Shown: positions 41,616-50,473, numbered from the stretch's first letter. The stretch is DNA of 64,000 bases from GCA-2720865 sp047630275 (GCA_047630275.1 JBLHVN010000002.1:186001-250000), one strand, 5' to 3'. The notes: a model not told the origin generated them from the sequence alone. Made by a program: numbers and translations.

Positions 41616-42935
41616 ATGAACCTCTACCGCTTTAGTTTAAACAATAACGGCATCTATGCTGAAGTCGACTCCCAAGTCCCAAAAGACTCTCCTTTAAGGG
41701 AGGGAAAACCTGATGGTTCTTGGCTGCCAAAAATAGGAGCGGACTACCCCGGGGCCATATCTTTCTTCACGCCAACAGGACTATTACAATACAACCAATC
41801 GGGTCTTAAGAATTGGCACTACCTCGTCACTAAAGGAAAGGCTTTGATGCAAATAGCAGAGATGCCTAAAAAAGTCCTTTATGAGGACGAGTTTCAGGTC
41901 ATAGTGGATTCAAGTATTGAAATCAAAAAGAGCTACCCCTTTGTTTATGAAGGCCCAAGTAAAGCGCCGGTTCCTCCCGTAGACAATCGGCCTAGTTTCA
42001 TCCGCCACCATTCAAGCTTACAAGATCACTGCGCCTACGCTTTTTATAGTGGTTCAAATGAATCCTTTACTCAAGGGGCCGCCCTTGGATCAGACCTAGG
42101 GCTTAAGAACCTAGGGATTCATTATGAAATCCTAGCCCCCCATAAAAGATCAAGTTGGCCTCATGCTCATTCTTCTGAAGAAGAGTTTGTGTATTTTTTA
42201 GAGGGAGAAGCTCATCTTTGGATAAACGGAGACGAGATTCCCGCTAAAACTGGAGACATCGTTTATTTTCCACCTGGCTCTAACCTAGCTCATACAGTGA
42301 TGAACAAAACAGATAGTCCCGTAAAGATGATAGTCATCGGCGAGACTAACGCCCCAAATGATCTGATCTATTACCCTGAGCACCAACAGAGAAATAAAGA
42401 ATGCGAAGAAGGTGGCTACTTTTGGAAAGACCGCCCCGAACCCCCAGCTTTTACGACGCATAAAAATATAACTGAGTTTGAACAAAAAGATTCTGGAGGC
42501 ATTGATGAGCCTCTTCATTATTTCTTTAAAGGAAGGGATCTAGGAAGAGCTTTAGGGGCGAAACGAATCGCTCTTCATCACCAAGAGATCATGCCTGGGT
42601 TTAGATCTGGCATTCCTCATTGTGAATCTTTAGAAGAAGAATTCATCTTTGTTTTAAAAGGGTCTTTGATCGCGTGGATCAATGGGCGCCGTTACCCTAT
42701 GAGTGAAGGCGATTCTTGCGCCCTTCCTGCTGGAACGGGAATCCTTCACACCTTTATCAATGATTCAGACTCCCCGGTTGAAATCCTCATGATTGGCGAG
42801 ACCTGGAAAGATGATAACCAGTGTATCTATGGCATCAACCCAGAGCTGCAAGAGCCTGATAAGCCGCTTCATTGGCACGACTGGCCTGAGCAGGACCTTG
42901 GAGAGGAGTCTTCCTTGCCAAGAAAGGTCAAGTAA
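41616..42935 (+). CDS. bicupin protein
   Basis: A 439-residue protein with two cupin domains and an N-terminal beta extension. Domain 1: PHAHSSEEEFVYFLEGEAHL (about 188-207), then GDIVYFPPGSNLAHTVMN, with both metal-binding His. Domain 2: PHCESLEEEFIFVLKGSLIA, then GDSCALPAGTGILHTFIN, where one metal His is replaced, so metal binding may be kept only in part. Bicupins are enzymes or sugar/organic-acid binding proteins. It is divergent from the GNAT-nitrilase gene. No more precise call. Confidence 0.85.
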   Translation: MNLYRFSLNNNGIYAEVDSQVPKDSPLREGKPDGSWLPKIGADYPGAISFFTPTGLLQYNQSGLKNWHYLVTKGKALMQIAEMPKKVLYEDEFQVIVDSSIEIKKSYPFVYEGPSKAPVPPVDNRPSFIRHHSSLQDHCAYAFYSGSNESFTQGAALGSDLGLKNLGIHYEILAPHKRSSWPHAHSSEEEFVYFLEGEAHLWINGDEIPAKTGDIVYFPPGSNLAHTVMNKTDSPVKMIVIGETNAPNDLIYYPEHQQRNKECEEGGYFWKDRPEPPAFTTHKNITEFEQKDSGGIDEPLHYFFKGRDLGRALGAKRIALHHQEIMPGFRSGIPHCESLEEEFIFVLKGSLIAWINGRRYPMSEGDSCALPAGTGILHTFINDSDSPVEILMIGETWKDDNQCIYGINPELQEPDKPLHWHDWPEQDLGEESSLPRKVK

Positions 42936-42962
42936 TCCACAAGATCACCGATAAGCTAGGTG

Positions 42963-43613
42963 ATGAAATCAACGCCCTCAAAGCCCCTATTCTATCTTAT
43001 AGTTCTGCAAATCTTCTTGCTTCTTCAAGGTAGTCAGCTTTTTGCAAAAGGCGGTGATGGCTTTCGCTATGATAAAGATAAGATCACTGAGAGAAAGAAT
43101 CTTAAAGACGCTTACGCTCGCTTTAAGAAAGTTTATAGGCCTTACAATGCCGATCAAAGTAATCTTAAACCAGAAGTCGCTAAACAACTTCAAAGGCTCT
43201 TCACTCTAACGGATATGGCCGTCATCGAGAAAGTTCTTCTCCTAGAGTTCATTGGAAAGATCCACGAGGGGGACCTTCCTAGAGATACTCATTATAAGAA
43301 TTACTACCGTGAAATAATCTTTGAGATGAGCAACCTTAAACTAAAAGACCCACGGCTCATCAAGATCAGAGAAGACCTTATCAAGGGAATCAATTATCAC
43401 AGAGAGGTCCTAGACGCTTGGCTTGAAGCGGCCAGGCGAGACAGAGTGGATAGAGTCAAGAATGCTTCAGGGCTTTGGGTTCACTACGGAACTAGCGCTG
43501 GAGATAAGATCTTCTACTCGCTCTTTCATAAGTACATAAAGACTCAATTCAAAGAAGAATACCCCGAGAACATTGAGGCCCTAAGCCGCCACCTCTGCGT
43601 CCTGGTCTTTTAA
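42963..43613 (+). CDS. exported helical protein, unknown function
   Basis: A 216-residue protein (ATG at 42963; a GTG lies one codon upstream) with a hydrophobic N-terminus (LFYLIVLQIFLLLQGSQLFA) that is a signal peptide or anchor. The mature part is charged and mainly helical, for example YHREVLDAWLEAARRDRVDR. No family motif is visible. Lies 25 bases after the bicupin gene on the same strand, so perhaps cotranscribed. The C-terminal LSRHLCVLVF is hydrophobic. Confidence 0.65.
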   Translation: MKSTPSKPLFYLIVLQIFLLLQGSQLFAKGGDGFRYDKDKITERKNLKDAYARFKKVYRPYNADQSNLKPEVAKQLQRLFTLTDMAVIEKVLLLEFIGKIHEGDLPRDTHYKNYYREIIFEMSNLKLKDPRLIKIREDLIKGINYHREVLDAWLEAARRDRVDRVKNASGLWVHYGTSAGDKIFYSLFHKYIKTQFKEEYPENIEALSRHLCVLVF

Positions 43614-43735
43614 GGCCTCTCTGCAGGTTGGAAATTCTAGGATAAGACCTACATTTTTCACAAACTTAACATTCTCTTCACAAAGAAAACCTCCTCCCAT
43701 GTCATATTGGATTCAAGCCAAATAAAGGAGATTTT

Positions 43736-44050
43736 ATGGCAACAATCATTAACACACTTGAAGAACTTAACTCAAACGTAGGAGAAGGAATTACTATCGT
43801 CGATTTCTATGCTGAGTGGTGCGGGCCTTGCAAGGCCTTATCACCAACTCTCGATGAGCTCTACTTACAAAATGATAATAAAATAAAGGTGATAAAGGTT
43901 AACGTGGATAAGAGCCCAGAAGTTGCGCAGCAGTTTGAAGTGCGCGGCATTCCTGCCTTATTCTTTTTTAAAGAAGGACAAGTCAAAGGCAGTGTTACAG
44001 GGAATCTTCCCTTAGCAGAGCTCCAAAAACGCGTGGACACACTACTCTAA
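43736..44050 (+). CDS. trxA: thioredoxin
   Basis: A 104-residue thioredoxin with AAAGGAGATTTT before the ATG. Active site WCGPC (28-32, Cys29 and Cys32), the cis-Pro in RGIPALFFF, and the usual length. It reduces disulfides in the cytoplasm. It stands alone between a leader of about 120 bases and a strong terminator at 44051-44101 built from two copies of the 3'-end repeat. Confidence 0.95.
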   Translation: MATIINTLEELNSNVGEGITIVDFYAEWCGPCKALSPTLDELYLQNDNKIKVIKVNVDKSPEVAQQFEVRGIPALFFFKEGQVKGSVTGNLPLAELQKRVDTLL

Positions 44051-44101
44051 AAAGTTGCCAGGTACCAAAACTCTCTTCCTTGGTACCTGGTCACTTTTTT
44101 A
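44051..44101 (+). terminator. terminator made of two inverted 3'-end repeats
   Basis: AAAGTTGCCAGGTACCAA and TTGGTACCTGGTCACTTT form an 18-base, nearly perfect stem around an 11-base loop, followed by a run of T. The two arms are copies of the dispersed 3'-end repeat in opposite orientations, directly after the thioredoxin stop codon. It shows how the repeat itself can act as a terminator. Confidence 0.85.
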
Positions 44102-44146
44102 ACTATCTCTATTGCCTTCCCAACAATTTAAGTCAAAAATACTTCC

Positions 44147-45046
44147 ATGGAAAAAACAACTGAGCAGACAACTGAATACATCGACCCTATCATCTTTGAC
44201 CTCTACGACGAGTATTGCCATTCAGGTATGAGCCGAAGAGACTTTCTTGAAAAAGCAGCAGCAGTGGCTGTCATTGGTGGCTCGGGTCTTTTAATGGCCA
44301 AGGCCCTCCTTCCTAATTACGCCAAGGCGCAGATGATCTCTTTTACTGATGACCGTATTAAGGCAAAGTATGTCACTTATAAGTCACCGGGAGGAAATGC
44401 TCCTACTATTAAAGGTTACTTAGTTCAGCCAAAAGGAAGTGGTCCCTTTCCTACAGTCTTAATTGTTCATGAAAATAGAGGGCTTAATCCGCATATTGAA
44501 GACGTGGCAAGACGAGCCGCTGCTGAAGGTTTCTTGGCCTTCGCTCCAGACGCTCTCTCCCCTCTTGGTGGTTATCCAGGAAATGATGAAGACGGGAAAG
44601 TCATGCAGAAGAAGCTCGATAGAGAAAAGATCTTTATTGATATGAAGAACGCCGCTAAGTTCATCAAGTCTCACTCTCTTTCAAATGGAAAGCTAGGTGT
44701 GACTGGTTTTTGTTTCGGTGGCGCCGTTTCAAATTACTTAGCCACTGAACTAGGTTCAGCCGTTAAGGCCGTGGCCCCTTTTTACGGAAGCGCCGCTAAG
44801 ATTGAAGATGTTAAGAATATTAAAGCAGAACTGATCGTTCATTACGCAGAAGATGATGCCCGCGTAAACGCAATGAAAGATGATTACGAAAAAGCTCTAA
44901 AAGAAAATAAGGTCAACTTTAAGATGTATGTCTACCCAGGCACAAAGCATGGCTTTCATAATAATTCCACTCCTCGCTATAATAAAGATCAAGCGGCCCT
45001 TGCTTGGAAGCGGACTATGGACTTATTTAAAAAGAACTTAAAATAA
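44147..45046 (+). CDS. Tat-exported dienelactone hydrolase family protein
   Basis: A 299-residue alpha/beta hydrolase. MSRRDFLEKAAAVAVIGGSG (28-47) is a twin-arginine signal inside a longer N-terminal leader, so it is exported folded. The catalytic nucleophile is Cys189 in GFCFGG, with Asp236 or Asp237 (YAEDDARV) and His268 (KHGFHN) completing the triad, as in dienelactone hydrolase (YghX-like). Its natural substrate is unknown. The last 9 bases overlap the convergent UPF0489 gene. Confidence 0.9.
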   Translation: MEKTTEQTTEYIDPIIFDLYDEYCHSGMSRRDFLEKAAAVAVIGGSGLLMAKALLPNYAKAQMISFTDDRIKAKYVTYKSPGGNAPTIKGYLVQPKGSGPFPTVLIVHENRGLNPHIEDVARRAAAEGFLAFAPDALSPLGGYPGNDEDGKVMQKKLDREKIFIDMKNAAKFIKSHSLSNGKLGVTGFCFGGAVSNYLATELGSAVKAVAPFYGSAAKIEDVKNIKAELIVHYAEDDARVNAMKDDYEKALKENKVNFKMYVYPGTKHGFHNNSTPRYNKDQAALAWKRTMDLFKKNLK

Positions 45047-45925
45047 ATAATCTTTAAAAAAAGAGCGAAACTCCTTCTCCCCTAAGTTTGCTAAGATTGA
45101 AGGAGTAAAACTTCCTCCGATACTGCCAGAGGACTTAGCGATAGTCACAATGGCGGGCATAGATCCTCTTTGTTTTAATTCTAAAAGAAGGTTCTTGATC
45201 ATCGCGATTCTTTTATAAAAAACCTGAAACTCTTTCTTACTAATTTGACTTTCTTTAGATCTAAATGAAGAAATAGGCTTAGCATGATTATGCTTTTCAC
45301 CATTAGTGCTTAGGATGTCTAGGTCTAAGCTAAGAATATAATCGCCCTTAATCTTTAAAAGAGGCTTATTAAAACAATCATAGAAATGAATACTCTTATC
45401 TTGAAGGTTTTTTTTCTTTGAATGAAAGAAGGGTGATTCTTTGTAAGTATTTTTAACAGCCGTGACGGGATAGATCCTATTTACTGAAGCTCCTATGAAC
45501 TGAGCCTTATTTAATTCAAGAACAGAGAACTCGATAAGCTTTTCATCTTTAGGAACCCGAGAAAACCAAGGAGGCATACAAAGATGCGCTTCCCTAGTAA
45601 GCCCCGTTGCAAAGGCCGGCACAAGAACTTGAGAGATATCAGTCAGTGATGCTTGAAAAGAGTTAATCTTTTTAAGGCTGAGATCATCGAGAAGATCTTT
45701 TGCCCCTAAGTACTTCCCTTCATGAATATAATGACTAGGAATAAAGCCGAGGTCTGTATGAGAATCAAAATGAAGGATGGGTAATCCCCTTAGCTTTCTA
45801 GTTTTAAGCTCAAACCTAAGCCAATGCTGGACACTATGGTGGTGAGCATCTGTGGTGATGACCTTGACCGCTTCAGCGAGAGGGGCATAAGTACTTAAAA
45901 TAACTATTAGGATCAAGCTTTTCAT
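45038..45925 (-). CDS. exported UPF0489 (arginase-like) protein
   Basis: A 295-residue protein with a signal peptide (MKSLILIVILSTYAPLAEA). HHHSVQHW (28-35), LHFDSHTDLG (51-60) and YILSLDLDILS (about 196-206) are the metal-site motifs of UPF0489, a family related to ureohydrolases/arginases and best known from eukaryotic C5orf22. Function is not established. A secreted member is unusual. It is divergent from the gene at 46068 across a promoter-like region with a 9-bp inverted repeat. Confidence 0.8.
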   Translation of the reverse strand: MKSLILIVILSTYAPLAEAVKVITTDAHHHSVQHWLRFELKTRKLRGLPILHFDSHTDLGFIPSHYIHEGKYLGAKDLLDDLSLKKINSFQASLTDISQVLVPAFATGLTREAHLCMPPWFSRVPKDEKLIEFSVLELNKAQFIGASVNRIYPVTAVKNTYKESPFFHSKKKNLQDKSIHFYDCFNKPLLKIKGDYILSLDLDILSTNGEKHNHAKPISSFRSKESQISKKEFQVFYKRIAMIKNLLLELKQRGSMPAIVTIAKSSGSIGGSFTPSILANLGEKEFRSFFKDYLF

Positions 45926-45957
45926 GGTGTATTTCTAGCAAGACTAGGGGCTTATCC

Positions 45958-45999
45958 ATAATGCATAAAAAGCATGTTATAATTCAAACTATGCATTAT
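45958..45999. promoter_or_regulatory. inverted repeat around an extended -10 promoter
   Basis: ATAATGCAT (45958-45966) and ATGCATTAT (45991-45999) are perfect inverted arms 24 bases apart. Between them lies TGTTATAAT (45975-45983), an extended -10 reading toward the gene at 46068. A repressor binding both arms would cover the promoter. A LysR-type regulator is encoded at 47331, but a link is only conjecture. Confidence 0.45.
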
Positions 46000-46067
46000 A
46001 AACATTTTCATTTTTAGGCCATAACCCTCCTATCACAAAGAGCAATAAGCTCAACTAGGAGAAGAAG

Positions 46068-47321
46068 ATGAAAAGATCAATAATCAACACTCTTACAGGG
46101 CTATCCATGCTCGTAAGTTTACAAACCTTGGGCGCAGACTATATTGCCCATGAATGGGGAACCTTTACTAGCGTGATCAATAAAGACGGAAAACAAATTC
46201 AAGGTCTCCATCATGAAGAAGAAGCTCTTCCTAACTTTGTCTACGACTTATCTCGCGTAGAACAAACCGAGCCCACTGAACCTCCAAGGATTGGTTTTCC
46301 AAGAGGCGGCGGTGGGCCACCAACCAGAGGCTTTACCCCGGCATCAATGAACCTAATGCCCATTCCTACTTTTACGGAGAAGATCACGCAAAAGATGGAA
46401 ACACCGGTGATCTATTTTTACGCTGATAAGAAGTTAGATGTAAAAGTAAGAGTTGATTTCCCTAAAGGCGTAATCTCTCAGTGGTTTCCAAATGTAAGTT
46501 CAGTCAACCCAAGTGAAGAAGCCAAGAATGGATACGGTGTATGGGACGTAGAAGTCTTAACGACCAAGACGGCCATCCTTCCTCGCACTTCGGGAAACAG
46601 TATTTGGAATCCTTCAAGAGAAGTGAACTCTAATATTGTAAAGGTTAACTCTGAACTTGAAAAACTTATCTTCTACCGTGGACTTGGGGACTTTAAGACC
46701 GCTCTTAAAGTAACGGAAGATAAGAATATCTTAACCCTAACAAATAACTCCCCCCTTGATCTCAAAGGACTGACTCTTTTAAATCATAGAGATGATAAGA
46801 GTGAATTACTTCATATCAAGACTCTTGAAGCTGGTGAAAGTTTGAAGGTCTCTCTTTCCTCTTTAAAAAGTTTTCAAAGCTTTACTGAGTACAAAAGTGA
46901 AGCAAAGAAAGTCATCGTTGAAGACCTCGTTGCCTCTGGACTCTTTCAAGATGAATCTGAGGCCATGGTCAACACTTGGGAAGGTGGATACTTTCAGACA
47001 AAAGGACTTCGTCTTCTTTATGTCCTCCCAAATGAATGGACTGAAGAGATTCTTCCTATGAAACTAAGCCCTGCTCCCTCGAGTTTAGTAAGAACTCTAG
47101 TGGGAAGAATAGAGATTCTCACAAGCGGTGATGATGAAGTGATTAAAGAATTTATCAAAAAGCCCATCTCTCCTTTTAATGTAAATGGACGTGAAATGAA
47201 AGGCCTCGGGCATTTTCCTGAGCCAAAATTAAGACGAGCTCTAGAGCTTACCGATGATCCCACTCTTAAAAGAAAGATCAATGACTTGATCACTTCGATG
47301 AACCGTGGATTTTTAAACTAA
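46068..47321 (+). CDS. exported protein of the HEWGTFTS family
   Basis: A 417-residue protein with a signal peptide (residues 1-22, ending LGA). AHEWGTFTSVINKDG (27-41), ETPVIYFYADKKLDVKVRVD and LEKLIFYRGLGDF are conserved blocks of a family of exported proteins I have seen in Planctomycetes and Deltaproteobacteria, without a known function. A Gly/Pro-rich loop (about residues 76-90) interrupts the N-terminal part. It begins a probable two-gene unit with the LysR regulator, 9 bases downstream. GGAGAAGAAG precedes the ATG. Confidence 0.7.
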   Translation: MKRSIINTLTGLSMLVSLQTLGADYIAHEWGTFTSVINKDGKQIQGLHHEEEALPNFVYDLSRVEQTEPTEPPRIGFPRGGGGPPTRGFTPASMNLMPIPTFTEKITQKMETPVIYFYADKKLDVKVRVDFPKGVISQWFPNVSSVNPSEEAKNGYGVWDVEVLTTKTAILPRTSGNSIWNPSREVNSNIVKVNSELEKLIFYRGLGDFKTALKVTEDKNILTLTNNSPLDLKGLTLLNHRDDKSELLHIKTLEAGESLKVSLSSLKSFQSFTEYKSEAKKVIVEDLVASGLFQDESEAMVNTWEGGYFQTKGLRLLYVLPNEWTEEILPMKLSPAPSSLVRTLVGRIEILTSGDDEVIKEFIKKPISPFNVNGREMKGLGHFPEPKLRRALELTDDPTLKRKINDLITSMNRGFLN

Positions 47322-47330
47322 GGAAGACCT

Positions 47331-48188
47331 ATGAATATCTTTGCCCTTGATTCTGATGAAGCGACTCTTCTCCTTGAATATGAAAAAAGCGAATCCATCG
47401 CTCAAGTGGCAAAGGTCTTTAAGAGAGACCCCTCAGTGATCTCTCGCAGCTTAAAAAGCCTAGCGGAAAAACTCCCTGTCCTCGAAAAAGCAGGTGGTAA
47501 ATGGGTGGTGACAGAGCTTGGGTCTAAATTCAATAACTGGACCACCGAGGCCATCCTCTCCCAACAAAGCATCCTCAATCAAAGAATTCAATTAAAGATA
47601 GCCTCCACCAGGGAGTTCGCCGGGCGCTACCTGATCTCGGCCATTGAAGAGATCTTTCCGAGTGAAAGATTTCATGTTCATATTGTAACCTTTGACGGCA
47701 ATAGCGAAGAGCTTCTTCTAAATGGTCAGGTAGACTTTGTCTTTGATTGCGGTAAGCCCTACGATCCGCAGATCGCTTTTAAAAGACCTGCTAAAGAAGA
47801 GATGTCTTTAGTGGTCTCTAAAGAATTTAAATCTAAGCATAAGATCAAGTCCTCCGAAGATCTAACCCATCTTCCTCACGCCCATTACTCAAGAAATAAC
47901 TTAGCTAAGCTCTACTCCATGACAAAGGATCAAGTGAACATCGCTATTAGTTTAAATGATATTGCCCTCGTGAGAGAGGCCGTCTTTAATTCAATGGGCT
48001 GGGCCCTTCTTCCCACTTATACGGTTAAAAATGAGCTTAAAAATAAGGAGCTTATTGAAGTTCCGCAAAAGGGAAATTGGAAGCAAAGCCCCTATCAATT
48101 TGGCCTTTGGTGGAATAGAGATAAGACTTACCTAAAAGAGCACGTGCAAAAGCTTGTAAATTGGTTAGAAATGCAGGATCTTAATTAA
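47331..48188 (+). CDS. LysR-type transcriptional regulator
   Basis: A 285-residue regulator with AAGGAAGACCT before the ATG. Residues about 8-60 are the winged helix-turn-helix (SIAQVAKVFKRDPSVISRSLKSL), residues about 95-280 the two-lobed effector-binding domain (FHVHIVTFDGNSEELLLNGQ, VDFVFDCGK). It follows the exported protein gene by 9 bases. Usual length. Likely target: the promoter with inverted repeats at 45958-45999 or that of a neighbour; inferred from place. Confidence 0.85.
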   Translation: MNIFALDSDEATLLLEYEKSESIAQVAKVFKRDPSVISRSLKSLAEKLPVLEKAGGKWVVTELGSKFNNWTTEAILSQQSILNQRIQLKIASTREFAGRYLISAIEEIFPSERFHVHIVTFDGNSEELLLNGQVDFVFDCGKPYDPQIAFKRPAKEEMSLVVSKEFKSKHKIKSSEDLTHLPHAHYSRNNLAKLYSMTKDQVNIAISLNDIALVREAVFNSMGWALLPTYTVKNELKNKELIEVPQKGNWKQSPYQFGLWWNRDKTYLKEHVQKLVNWLEMQDLN

Positions 48189-48228
48189 ATAAAACTTTAT
48201 TAGTTCAACTTTAATGCTAGCTTAAACT

Positions 48229-48858
48229 ATGTCCACACTAGAGATGCGCTATAAGACCTACGAGTTTGATGGCCTTGATATTCACCTTCGAACATTAAAA
48301 GATACTCAACAATTTGAGGATGTAGATAATGCTGCAGAAAAGCTCGGTATCAACTCAACTGTATGGCCCCTATTTGGAGTCCTCTGGCCCTCGGGTGAAG
48401 TGCTGGCCAAGCTCATGGTTACTAAGCCCATCAAGGGTCTTCGCATCCTAGAGATGGGCTGTGGAGTTGGGCTGCCTAGCTTAGTTCTAAACAGCAGAGA
48501 TGCAGATGTTACAGCCTCCGATCAACATCCTCTTAGCGAAACCTTTTTAAGTGAAAATACAAAGCTTAATAAGAGTGCCGATATTCCATTTCACGTGGCA
48601 GACTGGGCGAACTTTGATGAAAAGCTTGGAAAGTTTGACCTCATCATCGGTTCAGACCTTCTCTACCAACCAGACCACGCTCCTCTTCTCGCTAAGTTTG
48701 TTCAAAACCATGCTAAGGAAAAGGCTGAAGTTATTCTCGTTGACCCGAGAAGAGGCAATGTCTCAAAGTTTAAAAAAGAGATGACCCTTTTAAACTTCAC
48801 CCACGAAGTAACCTACTCCGAAGGCTTCAAGGGTCAGATCATTAACTTTATCCGTTAA
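48229..48858 (+). CDS. class I methyltransferase (family 16-like)
   Basis: A 209-residue SAM-dependent methyltransferase. EMGCGVGLPSLVL (75-87) is motif I, VADWANF and DLIIGSDLLYQPDHAPLL (post-I and motif IV of methyltransferase family 16) place it near eukaryotic METTL21/bacterial protein lysine methyltransferase-like enzymes. The substrate is probably a protein but is unknown. The gene lies 40 bases after the LysR gene, with the acetyltransferase 7 bases downstream, so these two are cotranscribed. Confidence 0.85.
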   Translation: MSTLEMRYKTYEFDGLDIHLRTLKDTQQFEDVDNAAEKLGINSTVWPLFGVLWPSGEVLAKLMVTKPIKGLRILEMGCGVGLPSLVLNSRDADVTASDQHPLSETFLSENTKLNKSADIPFHVADWANFDEKLGKFDLIIGSDLLYQPDHAPLLAKFVQNHAKEKAEVILVDPRRGNVSKFKKEMTLLNFTHEVTYSEGFKGQIINFIR

Positions 48859-48865
48859 TTATTTC

Positions 48866-49399
48866 ATGAAGATAACCAGTCAGCTCTTAGATCCTAAAGA
48901 TGAAACCTTACTTAAGAAGCTCTTTGACTGGGAAACGGATCCTAAGATTCATCCCCTTATCACTCCTGTGTTTAAAGAGGAGGATCAAGGAAAGATAGTC
49001 GACTTTGAAAGATTCAAGGCCCGGCATTTAAAATCTGGTCATTATGTCTCTGAGATCTTCGTTCTTTACGCAGATAATATTCCCGTTGGTAACTTCTCTC
49101 TTATGATGGACCCGGGGCATTTATTATTGAAAGAAAAAGGCACAGCCTGGCTAGGTCTTACTATTGGTGAGTCGGATTATTGGGGGCAAGGAGTTGCCGC
49201 TAAAGCCATGGAGTTCTTTGAAAAAAGGGCCCTTCACCATAAAGCAAAGAGAATTGAACTTGGCGTCTTTGAATTTAACCATAGGGCCCAAAGATTCTAT
49301 CAAAAGCTTGGCTACAAAGAGATTGGCCGCCTCGAGAAGTTTACATGGAAAGACGGCCAACGCTTTGATGATATCCGCATGGAAAAACGTTTTACTTAA
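48866..49399 (+). CDS. GNAT N-acetyltransferase (RimJ/RimL-like)
   Basis: A 177-residue acetyltransferase. WLGLTIGESDYWGQGVAAKA (about 95-114) holds the acetyl-CoA loop (Q-G-x-A), ELGVFEFNHRAQRFYQKLGY is the C-terminal GNAT strand and helix. The pattern fits enzymes acetylating N-termini or small amines. It follows the methyltransferase gene by 7 bases and converges on the gene at 49392 with an 8-base overlap. Confidence 0.85.
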   Translation: MKITSQLLDPKDETLLKKLFDWETDPKIHPLITPVFKEEDQGKIVDFERFKARHLKSGHYVSEIFVLYADNIPVGNFSLMMDPGHLLLKEKGTAWLGLTIGESDYWGQGVAAKAMEFFEKRALHHKAKRIELGVFEFNHRAQRFYQKLGYKEIGRLEKFTWKDGQRFDDIRMEKRFT

Positions 49400-49856
49400 A
49401 AGTAAATGGCTTGCTCTGTTCTTGTTGAACAACTTTCATCGTTCCATTTTTATTAAAGCTTTCTATGGTTAAAGAAAAATCATCATCCGTATCACAAGTA
49501 ATATAAGAATCAGTATTCTCAAACCTAAGAGTTATTGTAGCAGGATTGAATCCGAGTCCACTTTTTTTACCTATGTACTTAAAAGTCCGGCTCTCTTTAG
49601 TATAAATCTCTTCAATAACGAGAACTTCTCCTTTAGGAATATGCATCTTCCCTTTAACGGGCTTATCGAGCTCTAGGCTGCATCTTTTCCCGTGGAAACC
49701 AAAGACCTCCTCACCTTGATCTAAGGGCATATCTTTTACAAAGATGACCCTTGACCCATAGTAAATATCGGCCATCCTCTCAAGCTCTGATGAGTGAGCA
49801 TCAAAAGCTAGTGAGATTGTGGTCGCAAGGGTTAAGACTAGTAGTAGCTTGTTCAT
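49392..49856 (-). CDS. exported protein, unknown function
   Basis: A 154-residue protein with a signal peptide (MNKLLLVLTLATTISLAFDA) and GGAGGAAAT before the ATG. The mature part is beta-rich, with two Cys (KRCSLE and ITCDTD) that may form a disulfide. No family recognised. The 3' end overlaps the acetyltransferase gene. Divergent from the exported protein at 50024 across an interval carrying TTCTGACTTTTTGAC (49925-49939). Confidence 0.7.
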   Translation of the reverse strand: MNKLLLVLTLATTISLAFDAHSSELERMADIYYGSRVIFVKDMPLDQGEEVFGFHGKRCSLELDKPVKGKMHIPKGEVLVIEEIYTKESRTFKYIGKKSGLGFNPATITLRFENTDSYITCDTDDDFSLTIESFNKNGTMKVVQQEQSKPFTFK

Positions 49857-50023
49857 ATTTCCTCCATTTCGGTTTGTAATCTAACTTCATACTAAAGAGA
49901 CTAGAAAAATGATGAACAGCCATGTTCTGACTTTTTGACGTGTAAATGTGAATACCTTTTGACACTAGGCTTTCAAGAGCATCTCAACTTTGCTAGATTT
50001 AGGTACACACTTTGAGAGATAAA

Positions 50024-50473
50024 ATGAAGATAATCATCCTATTAGGGCTTATATTGGCCTCTAATGCCCATTCAAGCATTAAAAGCTGTGAAAGCTTTGA
50101 GCTAAGCCTAGAGTTTAAGGCCCTCTCTCGCGTGTATTTTCTAAGAACCATGACAGCAAAGATGGAAGTAAAGGGCTCTAAAGCGACTCTTCTTTGGGAT
50201 AGTGGCCATGAGAGCAAGAAATGGAAAGTCGATAGAGACCAAGGTCTTATCTCAATCAGATCAAAAGATCTCAAGAAGGTCTTTGAATCTTATGTCGATT
50301 CAACTTCCGCGGCCCGCTACGTACAGCTTATGAACTTTATTGAAGACTATGAAGACGAAGATGATTTTCGCTTCACTCCTCTTAATGAAGCCGCTCCCTT
50401 TTTAGGGGATAATTCTTTTCCCGCTTATGTTGGCGAGTATCTAGTAAGCTTTAAGTACTCAGACTGCGAATAA
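50024..50473 (+). CDS. exported protein, unknown function
   Basis: A 149-residue protein; the ATG at 50024 is preferred to the TTG at 50012 because GAGAGATAAA precedes it and the signal peptide (MKIIILLGLILASNAHSS) then begins normally. Two Cys (KSCESF and YSDCE) at both ends of the mature chain may pair. A strongly acidic stretch (FIEDYEDEDDF) precedes the C-terminus. No family recognised. Overlaps the convergent GNAT gene by 15 bases. Confidence 0.7.
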   Translation: MKIIILLGLILASNAHSSIKSCESFELSLEFKALSRVYFLRTMTAKMEVKGSKATLLWDSGHESKKWKVDRDQGLISIRSKDLKKVFESYVDSTSAARYVQLMNFIEDYEDEDDFRFTPLNEAAPFLGDNSFPAYVGEYLVSFKYSDCE

